Source: an uncultured Stenotrophomonas sp.
GTDB taxonomy: Bacteria; Pseudomonadota; Gammaproteobacteria; Xanthomonadales; Xanthomonadaceae
Length of the DNA: 64,000 nt
NCBI GenBank assembly: GCA_913775725.1
Contig: CAJYNG010000021.1
Coordinates: forward strand, 303,812 to 367,811
Reading direction: 5' to 3'
A model generated the notes under the pieces. That model made no database searches. It saw only the letters and a program-made list of their open reading frames with translations, and had not been told where the DNA came from. Shown piece by piece: positions 35,679 to 44,449 of the stretch. Position 1 is the first letter of the stretch. The number at the start of each line of letters is the position of its first letter. The translations under genes were made by a program, and so were the position numbers.

Positions 35679-36874
35679 GGTTGTGCGGCTGCGGCTGCGG
35701 CTGCGGCTGCGGCATCGCCGGTCTGGGCCAGTACCACCTGCTCACCCTGCTGCAGGCCACTGCGCACTTCCACGTTGATCTGGTCGTCCAGCCCGGTGGT
35801 GATGCGCCGCGGGGCAGGCTCGCCATCCGCGCCGCGGACCTGCACGCTGTAGCTGCCATCGGCGGCACGCGCACCCAGCGCGGCTGAGGGAATGATCAGC
35901 ACGTCCTTCGCACGCCCCAGCACGATGCGCACCTGCGCGGTCATGTAGCTGCGCAGGCGGCCATCGGCGTTGTCCACGTCGAACTGGCCGTTGTAGTACA
36001 TGGCTGTGCGATTGGCGCCCGCCGAACTGCCTGCGGGTGCGAAGCTGGAGGTATCTTCGTTGGTGATCGACTCGGGTGCCGGTGCGATGTCGCGCAACCT
36101 GCTGCTGTAGCGCCGGTCGCTGTCGCCCAGGATGGTGAAGAACGCTTCTTGTCCCAGTGCGGTGTGGACCACGTCAGCCTCGGAGATCTCGGCGTAGACG
36201 GTCATCACGTCCTGGTTGCCGAGCATCACGATGGTCGGTGCGCTCTGCACCGCATTGACGGTCTGTCCCTGGCGCGCGACCACGGCCAGCACGGTGCCAT
36301 CGGTGGGTGCAGTGATGCGGGTGTAGCCCAGGTTGGTCTGTGCCACATCCACATCGGTCTGCCGCTGCACCACCTCGCCATCGAGTGCGGCGATCTGTTC
36401 GCGGGTGGTATCGACCTTGGCCTTGGCCGCATCGTAGTCCGCGCGCGCGACCAGTTGCCTCGAAACCAGCGCCTGTTGGCGTTGAAGGGTCAGCTGGTAC
36501 TGGTGCAGGTCGGTGGCCAGCGCGTCGCGGTTGGCGCGCGCGGTGCGCTGTGCCGCCTGTGCACTCAGCAACGCGTTGCGCTGGGTGCGCGAATCGATAT
36601 CGGCAATCGGATCGCCAGCCTTCACCTTGTCGCCCAACTTCACGTACAGGGTCTCGATGCGGCCGGAGACCTGCGCGCCCACGCTTACCAGCCGCGAGGG
36701 CTTCAGCGTTCCGGTGGCTTCCACGACCTGCTCAATGCTGCCGCGGGTGACCGATGCCACCTGCGGTTGCGGTGGTGGTGTGGGCCAGAGCCACGCGAGG
36801 AGCGCCATCGTTGTGCAGAGGACTGCGGCAGCAATGATCAGCACGCGGCGGCGGTGGCTCGGTGCGGCGCTCAT
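35675..36874 (-). CDS. macA: MacA-type periplasmic adaptor
   Basis: 399 aa from the ATG at 36874. A GTG two codons upstream is also open. It has an N-terminal membrane anchor (VLIIAAAVLCTTMALLAWLW), a lipoyl half-site (VEATGTLKPSRLVSVGAQVSGRIETLYVKLGDKVKAGDPIADID), a coiled-coil hairpin (about 95-175) and a beta-barrel/MP domain. It links MacB to an outer-membrane channel. The C terminus ends in a run of ten alanines then QP, encoded by a GGCTGC hexamer repeat. A regulon-type motif lies about 100 bases upstream. Confidence 0.92.
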   Translation of the reverse strand: MSAAPSHRRRVLIIAAAVLCTTMALLAWLWPTPPPQPQVASVTRGSIEQVVEATGTLKPSRLVSVGAQVSGRIETLYVKLGDKVKAGDPIADIDSRTQRNALLSAQAAQRTARANRDALATDLHQYQLTLQRQQALVSRQLVARADYDAAKAKVDTTREQIAALDGEVVQRQTDVDVAQTNLGYTRITAPTDGTVLAVVARQGQTVNAVQSAPTIVMLGNQDVMTVYAEISEADVVHTALGQEAFFTILGDSDRRYSSRLRDIAPAPESITNEDTSSFAPAGSSAGANRTAMYYNGQFDVDNADGRLRSYMTAQVRIVLGRAKDVLIIPSAALGARAADGSYSVQVRGADGEPAPRRITTGLDDQINVEVRSGLQQGEQVVLAQTGDAAAAAAAAAAQP

Positions 36875-36976
36875 CGGCACAGCATCCAGAAAAGACAGGG
36901 CATCGTGGGTCCTCGCGACAGATGGGATTGCACGCCGGCAGGGCAGGCGTGGATGTCCTTCGAGTCTCTGTGCGCT

Positions 36977-36992
36977 GGATTGCGTGAACCTT
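36977..36992 (-). promoter_or_regulatory. shared motif upstream of macA
   Basis: GGATTGCGTGAACCTT keeps the ATTGCGTGAACCT half exactly, but the second GTTC half-site is not conserved. It is the weakest of the four copies and lies about 103 bases before the macA start. Confidence 0.4.
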
Positions 36993-37009
36993 GCGGTGGT
37001 GCAGGCGTT

Positions 37010-37459
37010 TCAGTAGGCAACGCCGAGCGCGAGCAGCGCCATTGCGATGAACTGGAGCATGCTACCGAGCGCCAGCAGCATGTGGCGCAGGCGCTGTGCC
37101 GCCGTGTGCAGGCTCGAAAGCTGGCACATCGCGCCGGCCAGCAGCACGGCACATGCAGAAACGGACAGTGTCGCGGCAGCTGCACTGATCGCGATGATCA
37201 GCAATGTGGTCGCAAACATTACGGCGGCCGCATATGCATGCAGGGTCCGCAGGAACTGGGGAACGGGGCGCAACGCAGCCCCCCGCCACACTGCCAGCAT
37301 GTGCAGTGCGGCATGCACGACGACGAACACCACCACGGCGATGACCGTTGCGTGCGCGTGCCGATACGCTGAAGCCACCAGCGCCATGCCTGGGACCAGC
37401 AGGAACAGCGCAGGGAACAGGCGGATCAGGACGTCCGCTCGTTCGCGTTCGGGAATCAT
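37010..37459 (-). CDS. small inner-membrane protein, unknown function
   Basis: 149 aa from the ATG at 37459 (MIPERERADVLIRLF). Four hydrophobic segments are visible: FPALFLLVPGMALVASAY, VIAVVVFVVVHAALHMLAVW, AAAVMFATTLLIIAISAAAATL and HMLLALGSMLQFIAMALLALG. It lies between the histidine kinase gene and macA on the same strand. A motif of the local regulon is about 210 bases upstream. It could be an accessory or sensor-linked membrane protein. Confidence 0.6.
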   Translation of the reverse strand: MIPERERADVLIRLFPALFLLVPGMALVASAYRHAHATVIAVVVFVVVHAALHMLAVWRGAALRPVPQFLRTLHAYAAAVMFATTLLIIAISAAAATLSVSACAVLLAGAMCQLSSLHTAAQRLRHMLLALGSMLQFIAMALLALGVAY

Positions 37460-37671
37460 CCGCAGCCAGTGCGGCCAGTGTGCCAGCCCACGCCCGCGAC
37501 CCGCATGCGCGCGGCAGTTCCATGCTGCGGCGGTCAGGCTGGACGCATTCCGAGGAGGCGGGGTAGGTGTGGAAGAGGGGGGTGGAGAGGCTCCCTGTGT
37601 CACATGCAGGCTTCCTGTCAGATCCGGACGCAGCACCTGCAGGGGTGCCACTCATCTGGATGCTGGGCAGC

Positions 37672-37689
37672 GAACATTGCCGCAACCTT
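37672..37689 (-). promoter_or_regulatory. shared motif, candidate response-regulator box
   Basis: GAACATTGCCGCAACCTT, in the gap between the kinase gene end (37752) and the small membrane gene (start 37459). It is the closest match to the 39841 copy in its GAACATTGC half. Confidence 0.45.
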
Positions 37690-37751
37690 GCGCATCAACC
37701 GCGGTCGCGGCGCCAGGACAGGCGACAGTCATCCACGTGGAGGAGATGCGC

Positions 37752-39101
37752 TCACTGCTCCTGCGTCGACGCGCCGGTGACGCCTGGATGCTGGGGGAAC
37801 TCGACGCGGATCAGGGCACCGCCACCGGGAGCATCCAGTATCGTGACGTGGCCGCCGTGGCGGTCTATCACCTGCCGCACCAGGTTCAAACCCAATCCGG
37901 CGCCTGTTTGCCGGGGACGTAGGCGCTGGAAGGGTTCGAACACGCGTTCGCGCTGGTCGACCGGAATGCCGGGGCCGTCGTCCTCCACCTCAAGGCTACT
38001 GCCCTGCACGCGCACGATGATGTGGCGTCCACCGTGCTCGGCGGCATTCAGTACCAGGTTGGAGAGCACCCGTTCGATGGCGCCGGACTCGCCCAGCACC
38101 GGGAAGTTTGGTTCCACCGTCACGGCAACCGTCTTGTCGGACTGGATCAACAGGGGGGCGAGATCAGCGACGACCCGCTTGGCCACGCGGGCCAGGTTGA
38201 GAGAGTCCTTCGGCCCCTCTGCTTCCATGCGATGCAGGTCCAGAAGCTGCTCGGCCAGCGTCGCCAGTCGCGCGATCTCCACGCCCAGGCTGCGCGATGT
38301 GGCGTCGCCGGCCGCATCGATCTTCACCCGCAGGATCGCAATAGGCGTACGCAGCTCGTGGGCGGCGGCGGCGATGAAGCGGCGCTGCCGTTCGTGCCCT
38401 TCGTCCAGGCGGTCAAGTGCTTCGTTCACGGCTGACACCAGGGGGGCGATCTCTACCGGTACTGCGGTCTCGGTCAGGCGGATACCGCGGCGGCTGGCGG
38501 AGATGTTGCGGGCTTCCTGCGCGATGCGCTCCACACCGGCCAGGGCGCGACGCACGATGATCGGGGTGAGGATGAGCGTGGCCAAGCCCAGCAGCAGGAA
38601 GATCGGCAGGGTGATGATGTGTGCGGCCAGCGCCATCTGCCAGGTCAGCGAATCGGTTTCGCCATGGGCCATGATGGTCAACTTGCCGGCCGGGCCGCTG
38701 TGCTGGCGTATCACCACGGCCAGGCCGTCGCTGCGGCCGCGTCCGCGCAGGTCGCCATAGGGAATGCCGTCGAGGGCACCGATGAGCGATGCGTAGGCGG
38801 GTGGAACATGGCCGAATGTCACATGGTGACCCTGTTCATCCTCGGCGATGAACCACGCGCCGGGGACGATCTTCAGCAGCTCGGCCAACTCCGGCGTGCG
38901 TTCCACATACAGTTCGCCCCTGCTGTCGCGGTGAACGGCCTCTGCCGCCACCGGGGCAAAGGTCTGGATGGTGAAGTAGCCGCCGCTGTCGACACGCACC
39001 AGAACCATCAGCAAGGCAAAGAACGCCACCAGCAGCGCGAGCAGCTGGTAGATCAGCGTTTTGACGATCAGCGGACGCTTCAGTGAGGGACGAAGCGCCA
39101 T
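37752..39101 (-). CDS. sensor histidine kinase
   Basis: 449 aa. A membrane helix at 15-37 and another at about 160-183 enclose a periplasmic sensor of about 120 residues. Then come a HAMP-like linker, the dimerisation helix with phospho-acceptor His248 (AAAHELRTPIAIL), and a Bergerat ATPase domain (NLVLNAAEHGG, VEDDGPGIP, GAGLGLNLVRQVIDRHGG). Its start shares one base with the response regulator stop (TAATG), so the two are coupled. The signal sensed is unknown. The macAB neighbours suggest envelope or antimicrobial stress. Confidence 0.93.
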   Translation of the reverse strand: MALRPSLKRPLIVKTLIYQLLALLVAFFALLMVLVRVDSGGYFTIQTFAPVAAEAVHRDSRGELYVERTPELAELLKIVPGAWFIAEDEQGHHVTFGHVPPAYASLIGALDGIPYGDLRGRGRSDGLAVVIRQHSGPAGKLTIMAHGETDSLTWQMALAAHIITLPIFLLLGLATLILTPIIVRRALAGVERIAQEARNISASRRGIRLTETAVPVEIAPLVSAVNEALDRLDEGHERQRRFIAAAAHELRTPIAILRVKIDAAGDATSRSLGVEIARLATLAEQLLDLHRMEAEGPKDSLNLARVAKRVVADLAPLLIQSDKTVAVTVEPNFPVLGESGAIERVLSNLVLNAAEHGGRHIIVRVQGSSLEVEDDGPGIPVDQRERVFEPFQRLRPRQTGAGLGLNLVRQVIDRHGGHVTILDAPGGGALIRVEFPQHPGVTGASTQEQ

Positions 39102-39775
39102 TACTTCGTTTCCCGCATCAGATAGCCAACACCGCGGATGGCATGGATCTCCACCCCGGCATCGGCGTCAGCCAGCTTGCGCCTCAGGCGTGAGACATGC
39201 GAGTCGAGCGTGTTGGAGTGGATGCCGTCGTCGAAGCCATACACGGCCATTTCGATGGACTCGCGCAGCACCGTGCGGCCCAGCCGGCGGGCGAGGGCGG
39301 CCAGCACCCGGATCTCGCGGCGCGGAAGTTCCAGCCGCTGTCCACCCACGCTGGCTTCGCCCGAGGCGGGGTCGAACAGCAGCCGGCCGATGCTCATCGG
39401 CTCCACCTGCATGCCACTCGGCCGGCGCGCGGCCGCTCGGATCCGCGCGAACAACTCTTCCAGTGCGAAGGGCTTGGCCAGGTAGTCGTCGGCGCCCTCA
39501 TCCAGGCCGGTGATGCGGTCCGGCAGCTGTCCCAGCGCGCTGAGCACGATGATCGGAACACCCGGGTTGCGCCCTCGCAGCACGGGAATCAGGCCCAGCC
39601 CGTCACCATCGGGCAGAGTGCGGTCCAGCAGAACAAGATCATGCGACCCGGAGAGGGCGGCTTCGCGGGCCAGGGCCAGGGTAGTGGCCAGGTCCACCAC
39701 GTAGCGCTCGCGCTGCAGGGCGGACTTCAGGGTAGCGGCCAGTTCGGCTTCGTCTTCGATCAGCAGGATGTGCAT
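39101..39775 (-). CDS. OmpR-family response regulator
   Basis: 224 aa. The receiver domain has the acidic pair in LLIEDEAEL and phospho-acceptor Asp51 (LVLLDRTLPDGDG). The C-terminal winged helix is of OmpR/PhoB type (ELPRREIRVLAALARRLGRTVLRESI, SNTLDSHVSRLRRKLADADAGVEIHAIRGVGYLM). First gene of the two-gene signalling operon. A GAAC-type repeat 66 bases upstream suggests autoregulation. Confidence 0.94.
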   Translation of the reverse strand: MHILLIEDEAELAATLKSALQRERYVVDLATTLALAREAALSGSHDLVLLDRTLPDGDGLGLIPVLRGRNPGVPIIVLSALGQLPDRITGLDEGADDYLAKPFALEELFARIRAAARRPSGMQVEPMSIGRLLFDPASGEASVGGQRLELPRREIRVLAALARRLGRTVLRESIEMAVYGFDDGIHSNTLDSHVSRLRRKLADADAGVEIHAIRGVGYLMRETK

Positions 39776-39840
39776 CGGCAGGGCTTGCGCAGGAAGGGGG
39801 CGTGGCGGGGCGGTTCGGCACGCGCCGGCACCGTATTACA

Positions 39841-39858
39841 GGAACATTGCGTGAACAT
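39841..39858 (-). promoter_or_regulatory. direct-repeat box upstream of the response regulator
   Basis: GGAACATTGCGTGAACAT contains GAACAT twice, 11 bases apart on the same strand, the spacing usual for OmpR-type tandem half-sites. It is the best copy of the motif also present at 33663, 36977 and 37672. The rest of 39776-40102 shows no gene. Confidence 0.55.
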
Positions 39859-40102
39859 GGCGTGCCTTCGGAGCCTGCCGGTGCGGCTCCAGTTCCTGGA
39901 GTGGCTGCTACGGAAAGGCCGGGCAGATGTGCCCGGGTGGCCATGTTGTCTTCAGCATGGATGGCGATGAAGGGAGCGCCATCGCGGTGGGCAACAGCAA
40001 CGGCTTCACCTCCACCCGGATGGCCCCCGCTCGATGCTGCTGTCCCGCTTGCACCGATGCCGGCAAGGGGTGAGTTGCGATCTCCCCCTCGGTGTCCAAT
40101 AC

Positions 40103-40130
40103 AACGATGCCCCTCGGAAGGGGCATCGTT
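40103..40130. terminator. perfect 12-bp hairpin after the lipoprotein pair
   Basis: AACGATGCCCCT at 40103-40114 and AGGGGCATCGTT at 40119-40130, loop CGGA. It lies six bases from the stop of the lipoprotein gene at 40136. The T run on the minus strand is poor, so it may act as a stabilising 3' end rather than a classic terminator. Confidence 0.6.
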
Positions 40131-40135
40131 GGGGC

Positions 40136-40606
40136 TTACGGCGTTGTCTTCGCTTGGCGCGGATCGGCAATGATGCGCGAGGGCGATCCATACAGCACCA
40201 GGACCCGCATGCCGGTGCTGAACACCGGATCGGGACCCTGCACAACCGTCATCAGGTTGCCGTTCTCCGTCTGCACCACGTACTCCAGACCTTGGGTCTT
40301 GGAAAGTGCGCGTTCGGAAGCGGCACCGGCAATCGCGCCCACAACCAGGCCGCCGATGGCGCCAATGGCGGCCGCCTGATCGCTACCGCCAATGGTCGAG
40401 CCGGCGACGCCGCCAGCAGCTGCGCCTGCGACGGCACCGCCACCTTGGCTGCCGTCGATACTTACCGAGCGAACACTGATGACCGTGCCGCCGACAGTCC
40501 GATTGACCTGTCCCACCGAACCGATGGAGTAACTGTCGGTTCGCACATTGGGCGCGCAGGCCGTCAGCATCGCGGCAACAGCTGCACCCAGCAGCAGGCG
40601 CTTCAC
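40136..40606 (-). CDS. glycine-zipper outer-membrane lipoprotein (SlyB-like)
   Basis: 156 aa from a GTG at 40606 that overlaps the upstream stop (GTGA). A lipoprotein signal ends in the lipobox LTAC (Cys17). The centre is a glycine-zipper 2TM segment (GGAVAGAAAGGVAGSTIGG, AAAIGAIGGLVVGAIAGAA), and the C-terminal part (LEYVVQTENGNLMTVVQGPDPVFSTGMRVLVLYG) is typical of SlyB/Pcp-like proteins. These stabilise the outer membrane. It is coupled to the next lipoprotein gene. Confidence 0.85.
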   Translation of the reverse strand: MKRLLLGAAVAAMLTACAPNVRTDSYSIGSVGQVNRTVGGTVISVRSVSIDGSQGGGAVAGAAAGGVAGSTIGGSDQAAAIGAIGGLVVGAIAGAASERALSKTQGLEYVVQTENGNLMTVVQGPDPVFSTGMRVLVLYGSPSRIIADPRQAKTTP

Positions 40607-41169
40607 GGCGCTTCCTGCTTGTTCGGGAACATCGGCTTGGTGATGTCCACGGTCTCGAGCGCCTGCAGGAACTGGGCGATGTTGTTCTGCGCCGAGCGGC
40701 TGATCGACTCGCGAGCGCGAATGACACCGGCAAAGGCATAGTTGAACGGTACTTCGCCGGAGGCGCTGACATCCTGGGTGTATACGATGCTGCCGGTGGC
40801 GCGATCGATCAGCTCATACCGGGCGATCGTCTTGGTGGTCATCGAGGCGCCGAAATTCGGAATGTCGATGGCCAGGATCTTCACCGAAAGGCTCAGCTTC
40901 ACCGGCGCGTCGTCACGGAAGACCGCCATCTTGTTCAACGCTTCGGTCAGCGCGTTCTGCCACATCTGCGGCACTTCGTGCTGGGCCTGCGCCGGAATCT
41001 TGCCCTTGGCCTCGTCCGGGCGGGCCAGGGTAACGGTCAGCGACTTCAGCTCACCGTCGATCTTCTTGCTGCTGACCCCGACGTTGGGAACCGAGAAATT
41101 GAGCGGAGGATTGGTGGTGCAACCCGCCAGCGACGCAGCGAGGATCGCTGCGAACAGGAACTTCTTCAT
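40603..41169 (-). CDS. lipoprotein of unknown function
   Basis: 188 aa from the ATG at 41169, preceded by a GGGGAAAA ribosome site. The lipobox is SLAGC (Cys17). The mature protein (SLTVTLARPDEAKGKIPAQ, MWQNALTEALNKMAVF, TTKTIARYELIDRATGSIVYTQDVSASGEVPF) looks like a beta-rich periplasmic domain. It is translationally coupled (GTGA) to the glycine-zipper lipoprotein, so the two probably work together at the outer membrane. No named family is recognised. Confidence 0.78.
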   Translation of the reverse strand: MKKFLFAAILAASLAGCTTNPPLNFSVPNVGVSSKKIDGELKSLTVTLARPDEAKGKIPAQAQHEVPQMWQNALTEALNKMAVFRDDAPVKLSLSVKILAIDIPNFGASMTTKTIARYELIDRATGSIVYTQDVSASGEVPFNYAFAGVIRARESISRSAQNNIAQFLQALETVDITKPMFPNKQEAP

Positions 41170-41461
41170 CCATTTTCCCCTGTGATTACGTTGAAACATC
41201 CATGGTGAATCGTGTTTTCGTCCGCAACGTCGATGCTGTGCTTCAGCGGTCGCATGAAGGCGTGGCTGACTGCGCGCAAGGATACCTGAATTGGGGCGGT
41301 CTGCTATCTGGCATCCCCAGCGCTCAAACCGGCCTCCGGGCGGGCGCGTGTTACCAGGATAATCAGGCGAATGCCTGTGGGAGCGGACGGCTGCGGGTTG
41401 CTGCCTGGCGCTGACCGCGGCCCAACGGCATCTTGCTGCTGTGGTCAACTTGCTGCAGTGG

Positions 41462-42136
41462 TCAACGCACCATGGGCGGTGGGATTTCAGGTGCTACCTC
41501 CGGGACGACCTCCGGCACCAGCGTGAACTGGTAGCGGTTCTCGTACAGCTTTACTTCCAGCTGCTTCCGGCCACGCCGTTCAAGTGTGTACAGCTTGCCG
41601 GCCCATGGGCTGCCCAGCAGCACCATCGGGCTGATGTCACCTAACCGCGAGGCGTCCAGGTGCATCACCACGCGGTCATCCAGGTACGCAACCTTCACCG
41701 AACTGAAAAACGTAGCGTACTGGCCGCTACTCATCGCGGCATGGCCGGTCAGTTCCGGATGCGCGACCAGGAAGACGAAGTGGCTGCTGAAGTCGACACC
41801 CGAGAGATCGGGTGCGCTGTCACGCGATTGCCGCGAAGCGGGCCAACTCGGGCCCACCGGATTCAGCGCATCGGCATGGGTGATCGGGAAGAAGCGGATA
41901 TCGAGGTAGCCTGGCCCGCCCGAGTCCACTCGAGCCTGGCCGTCCTTCCCCGATGCCGAAGACAGCAGGTTGTTGTGCACCAGCCCCGGAGGGGTGCTCA
42001 TGCGGAACTCGCTGCTGGCCTGCACGTCCTGCGGAGGATTGAAGAACTCACTGACCTGTTCGTTCTGGCAGGCGACAAGCAGGGGCAGCAGCGCCAATGG
42101 CAAGGCGCGCTGCAGCAAGGTGCGGATCCGTGTCAT
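41462..42136 (-). CDS. lipoprotein of unknown function
   Basis: 224 aa from the ATG at 42136, chosen for the GAGG nine bases upstream. The ATG at 42151 is the alternative. The signal peptide ends at LLVAC (lipobox). The mature part has DSGGPGYLDIRFFPITHADALNPVGPSW and VAYLDDRVVMHLDASRLGDISPMVLLGSPWAGKLYTLERRGRKQLEVKLYENRYQF. The C-terminal tail is Pro/Glu/Val-rich (VPEVVPEVAPEIPPP). No domain is recognised. Confidence 0.7.
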   Translation of the reverse strand: MTRIRTLLQRALPLALLPLLVACQNEQVSEFFNPPQDVQASSEFRMSTPPGLVHNNLLSSASGKDGQARVDSGGPGYLDIRFFPITHADALNPVGPSWPASRQSRDSAPDLSGVDFSSHFVFLVAHPELTGHAAMSSGQYATFFSSVKVAYLDDRVVMHLDASRLGDISPMVLLGSPWAGKLYTLERRGRKQLEVKLYENRYQFTLVPEVVPEVAPEIPPPMVR

Positions 42137-42233
42137 TGCATCAGGCCTCATCCATGGGGCGGGTCATTAGATCATGCCGGGTGCAGCCAAGGGCGGGCTT
42201 GCAAGGGCGCCCTTGGCGCCACGGAACGACGGC

Positions 42234-44375
42234 TCAGAAACTGTAAGCCGCCTGCACATACACCCGCCGTGGCTCGCCCGGGAAATGCCCATTGCGTTCG
42301 ATGAAGCCACTGGCCGCGTACACCTTGTCGAACAGGTTCTTGACGTTGGCCTGGAACTGCCACTGCTTCCACGTGGTCTTCCAGCTCATGTCGAACACGG
42401 TGTAGGCCTTGACCGTCTGCCCATCCAGGCTGACGCGCTCGCCGACGTGATCGGCACCCAAGCCGATGGCGGAGTTGATCGCCGGCAGGTCATAACGCGT
42501 CCACACTCCCAGCTTGTTGCGCGGCGCATTGGAGAATCGGTCGCCGGAGGCGTTGGTGATGCCATTCGGGCCGGCGTCCTTCACCCGCGCATCGTTGTAG
42601 GCGTAGGTCAGGTTCAGCACCCAGCGCTCGCTGAGATCGGCCAGAAGGTCCAGCTCCATGCCGGTACTGCGCACCAGCCCCAGCGCGGCCAACTGGTTCA
42701 CGCCACCAATCACCTCGCCGGTGGCCTGCACGATGTTGCTGCGGTCGATCCGGTAGGCCGCCATGTTCAAGGTCACACGGTCTGCCAGCAGGGATTTCAT
42801 GCCCACTTCCCACTGTTTGCTGCGTTCGGCATCGAACGGTCCGCCAGCGGCCGGGTTCTGGTTGGCGGCACTCTGCGGCACGAAACCACTGGCGACGTTG
42901 GCGTAGACATTCAGGCCCTCGCGCACGGTGAACGTGCTGCCCAGCCGCCAGCTGAGATCGTTGCCATCCACGCTGCTGCCACCGATGCGGTCCTCATCCT
43001 TGAAGCCATCCCAGCGCAGTCCGGCCAGCACATGCCAGCGTGTGCCCAGTGCCAGTTCGTCCTGCAGGTAGCCGCCATAGCGCTTGCTGCGGGTGGACGT
43101 GCTGCGCCAGGGCAGGGCCGCCAGGTTGTAGTCGTGCCAGGTACTGGCGCCGTACACGGGATTGAACAGGCCGATGCCGCGCACCGGCCCGGCACCACGC
43201 GCAAGGTCAGCGCTGTTCGCGGTCTGTGCGGTGAAATCCGCATCCAGCTGGTATACATCGGCGCCGAACAGCACCTTGTGCTCAACCGCGCCGGTGGTCA
43301 CCCGCCAGACTGCATTGCCGTTGGCAGTGAATGCTTCGTTGTCGCGGATCTGGTTGCGCAGCTGGCGGGTCATCCACTCGGCCACGCCATCGCGGTTACG
43401 ATCGATCAGGCCCATCGGCTCGTGGTACATCTGGTGTTCGTTGTTGCTGAACCAGCGGGCGGCGAAGTCCAGGTCCAGAGTGTCGCTCGGCGCGAAGCGG
43501 TACTGCGCCAGCGCCACCTTGGCGCGCATGTCGAGAAAGTCGCTGGCCTCGTTGTGGTTCCAGCGGCGGTCGGTCAGGAGCGTGCCTGCATCGTTGACCG
43601 GCACGCCACGCAGGCGGTTGCCGCCAAGGTTCTGGGTGATGTCGGTGAACTGCAGCACCAGTTCGCCGGTCTGGCCGACGTCGAAGGCCAGCGAGGCATC
43701 GCCGATCACGCTCTCGCTGTCGGTGTTCCAGCGCACGCCCTTTTCGTTGTCGGCATAGAGCCCGGCGCGATAGCGCAGGCTGCCGGCGGCATTCAACGGC
43801 CCGGTACCCTCGATCGATCCGGCATGGAAGTCCTTGTCGCCCAGCTGGACCTCGATACGGCGCTCGGCAGCGGCTTTGGGCTTGCGGGTCACGTAGTTGA
43901 TGACACCACCCGCATCACCACCGCCATACAGCGCACCTGCCGGCCCCTTCAGCACCTCCACGCGCTCGATGTTGGACAGCTGCGGCACCGAAAATCCTGC
44001 ATACGGGTCGCCGCGCAGACCGTCATACAGCACGTTCTCCTGGCGGAAGCCGCGCAGGGTCACCCCGGCATAGCTGAAATAGCTGATGCCGCTGATGCTG
44101 CGATAGAGGTCGGTCACCTGACGCGCGGCCTGGTCGTCGATCAGTTCGCGCGGGATGACCTGGATCGACTGTGGGACCAGCTCCAGCGGTGTATCCGTGC
44201 GGGTGCCGACCGTGGCATCGTCCACCCGGTACAGCGTCTGTGCACGCCCGCGCACCTCGACCTTGTCCAGGTCCTTGGGTGCGGTAGTCGAGGGCTCGGC
44301 AGCATGGGCAAGGGTTGCCAGGGGCAGGGTCAGTGCCAGGCACAGGGTGCGTTGCAGGGGCGTGGGAAGGGGCAT
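42234..44375 (-). CDS. TonB-dependent siderophore receptor
   Basis: 713 aa from the ATG at 44375. Signal peptide to about residue 25, TonB-box-like KVEVRG, plug domain (TPLELVPQSIQVIPRELIDDQ, YAGVTLRGFRQENVLYDGLRG, IERVEVLKGPAGALYGGGDAGGVINYVTRKP), and a 22-strand barrel ending in the required aromatic VYVQAAYSF. The plug pattern is that of ferric siderophore receptors (FhuE/FpvA type). A Fur-box-like site lies 26 bases upstream of the start. The TetR gene lies upstream in the same orientation. Confidence 0.92.
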   Translation of the reverse strand: MPLPTPLQRTLCLALTLPLATLAHAAEPSTTAPKDLDKVEVRGRAQTLYRVDDATVGTRTDTPLELVPQSIQVIPRELIDDQAARQVTDLYRSISGISYFSYAGVTLRGFRQENVLYDGLRGDPYAGFSVPQLSNIERVEVLKGPAGALYGGGDAGGVINYVTRKPKAAAERRIEVQLGDKDFHAGSIEGTGPLNAAGSLRYRAGLYADNEKGVRWNTDSESVIGDASLAFDVGQTGELVLQFTDITQNLGGNRLRGVPVNDAGTLLTDRRWNHNEASDFLDMRAKVALAQYRFAPSDTLDLDFAARWFSNNEHQMYHEPMGLIDRNRDGVAEWMTRQLRNQIRDNEAFTANGNAVWRVTTGAVEHKVLFGADVYQLDADFTAQTANSADLARGAGPVRGIGLFNPVYGASTWHDYNLAALPWRSTSTRSKRYGGYLQDELALGTRWHVLAGLRWDGFKDEDRIGGSSVDGNDLSWRLGSTFTVREGLNVYANVASGFVPQSAANQNPAAGGPFDAERSKQWEVGMKSLLADRVTLNMAAYRIDRSNIVQATGEVIGGVNQLAALGLVRSTGMELDLLADLSERWVLNLTYAYNDARVKDAGPNGITNASGDRFSNAPRNKLGVWTRYDLPAINSAIGLGADHVGERVSLDGQTVKAYTVFDMSWKTTWKQWQFQANVKNLFDKVYAASGFIERNGHFPGEPRRVYVQAAYSF

Positions 44376-44400
44376 TGGGGGAGGATCACGTGCCTGCAAA

Positions 44401-44415
44401 TGAGAAAGATTAGCA
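44401..44415. promoter_or_regulatory. Fur-box-like palindrome
   Basis: TGAGAAAGATTAGCA matches 11-12 of 15 positions of the TGATAATNATTATCA Fur core, and lies within the larger inverted repeat GCAAATG..CATTTGC. Its position just before the siderophore receptor gene fits iron repression. Confidence 0.6.
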
Positions 44416-44449
44416 TTTGCAACACTTCGCAACCTATCCCCCGAATACG

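Noticed and set aside
39776-40102. Small genes in the region before the response regulator
   Set aside because: Several short frames exist on both strands but none has a ribosome site or plausible protein composition.
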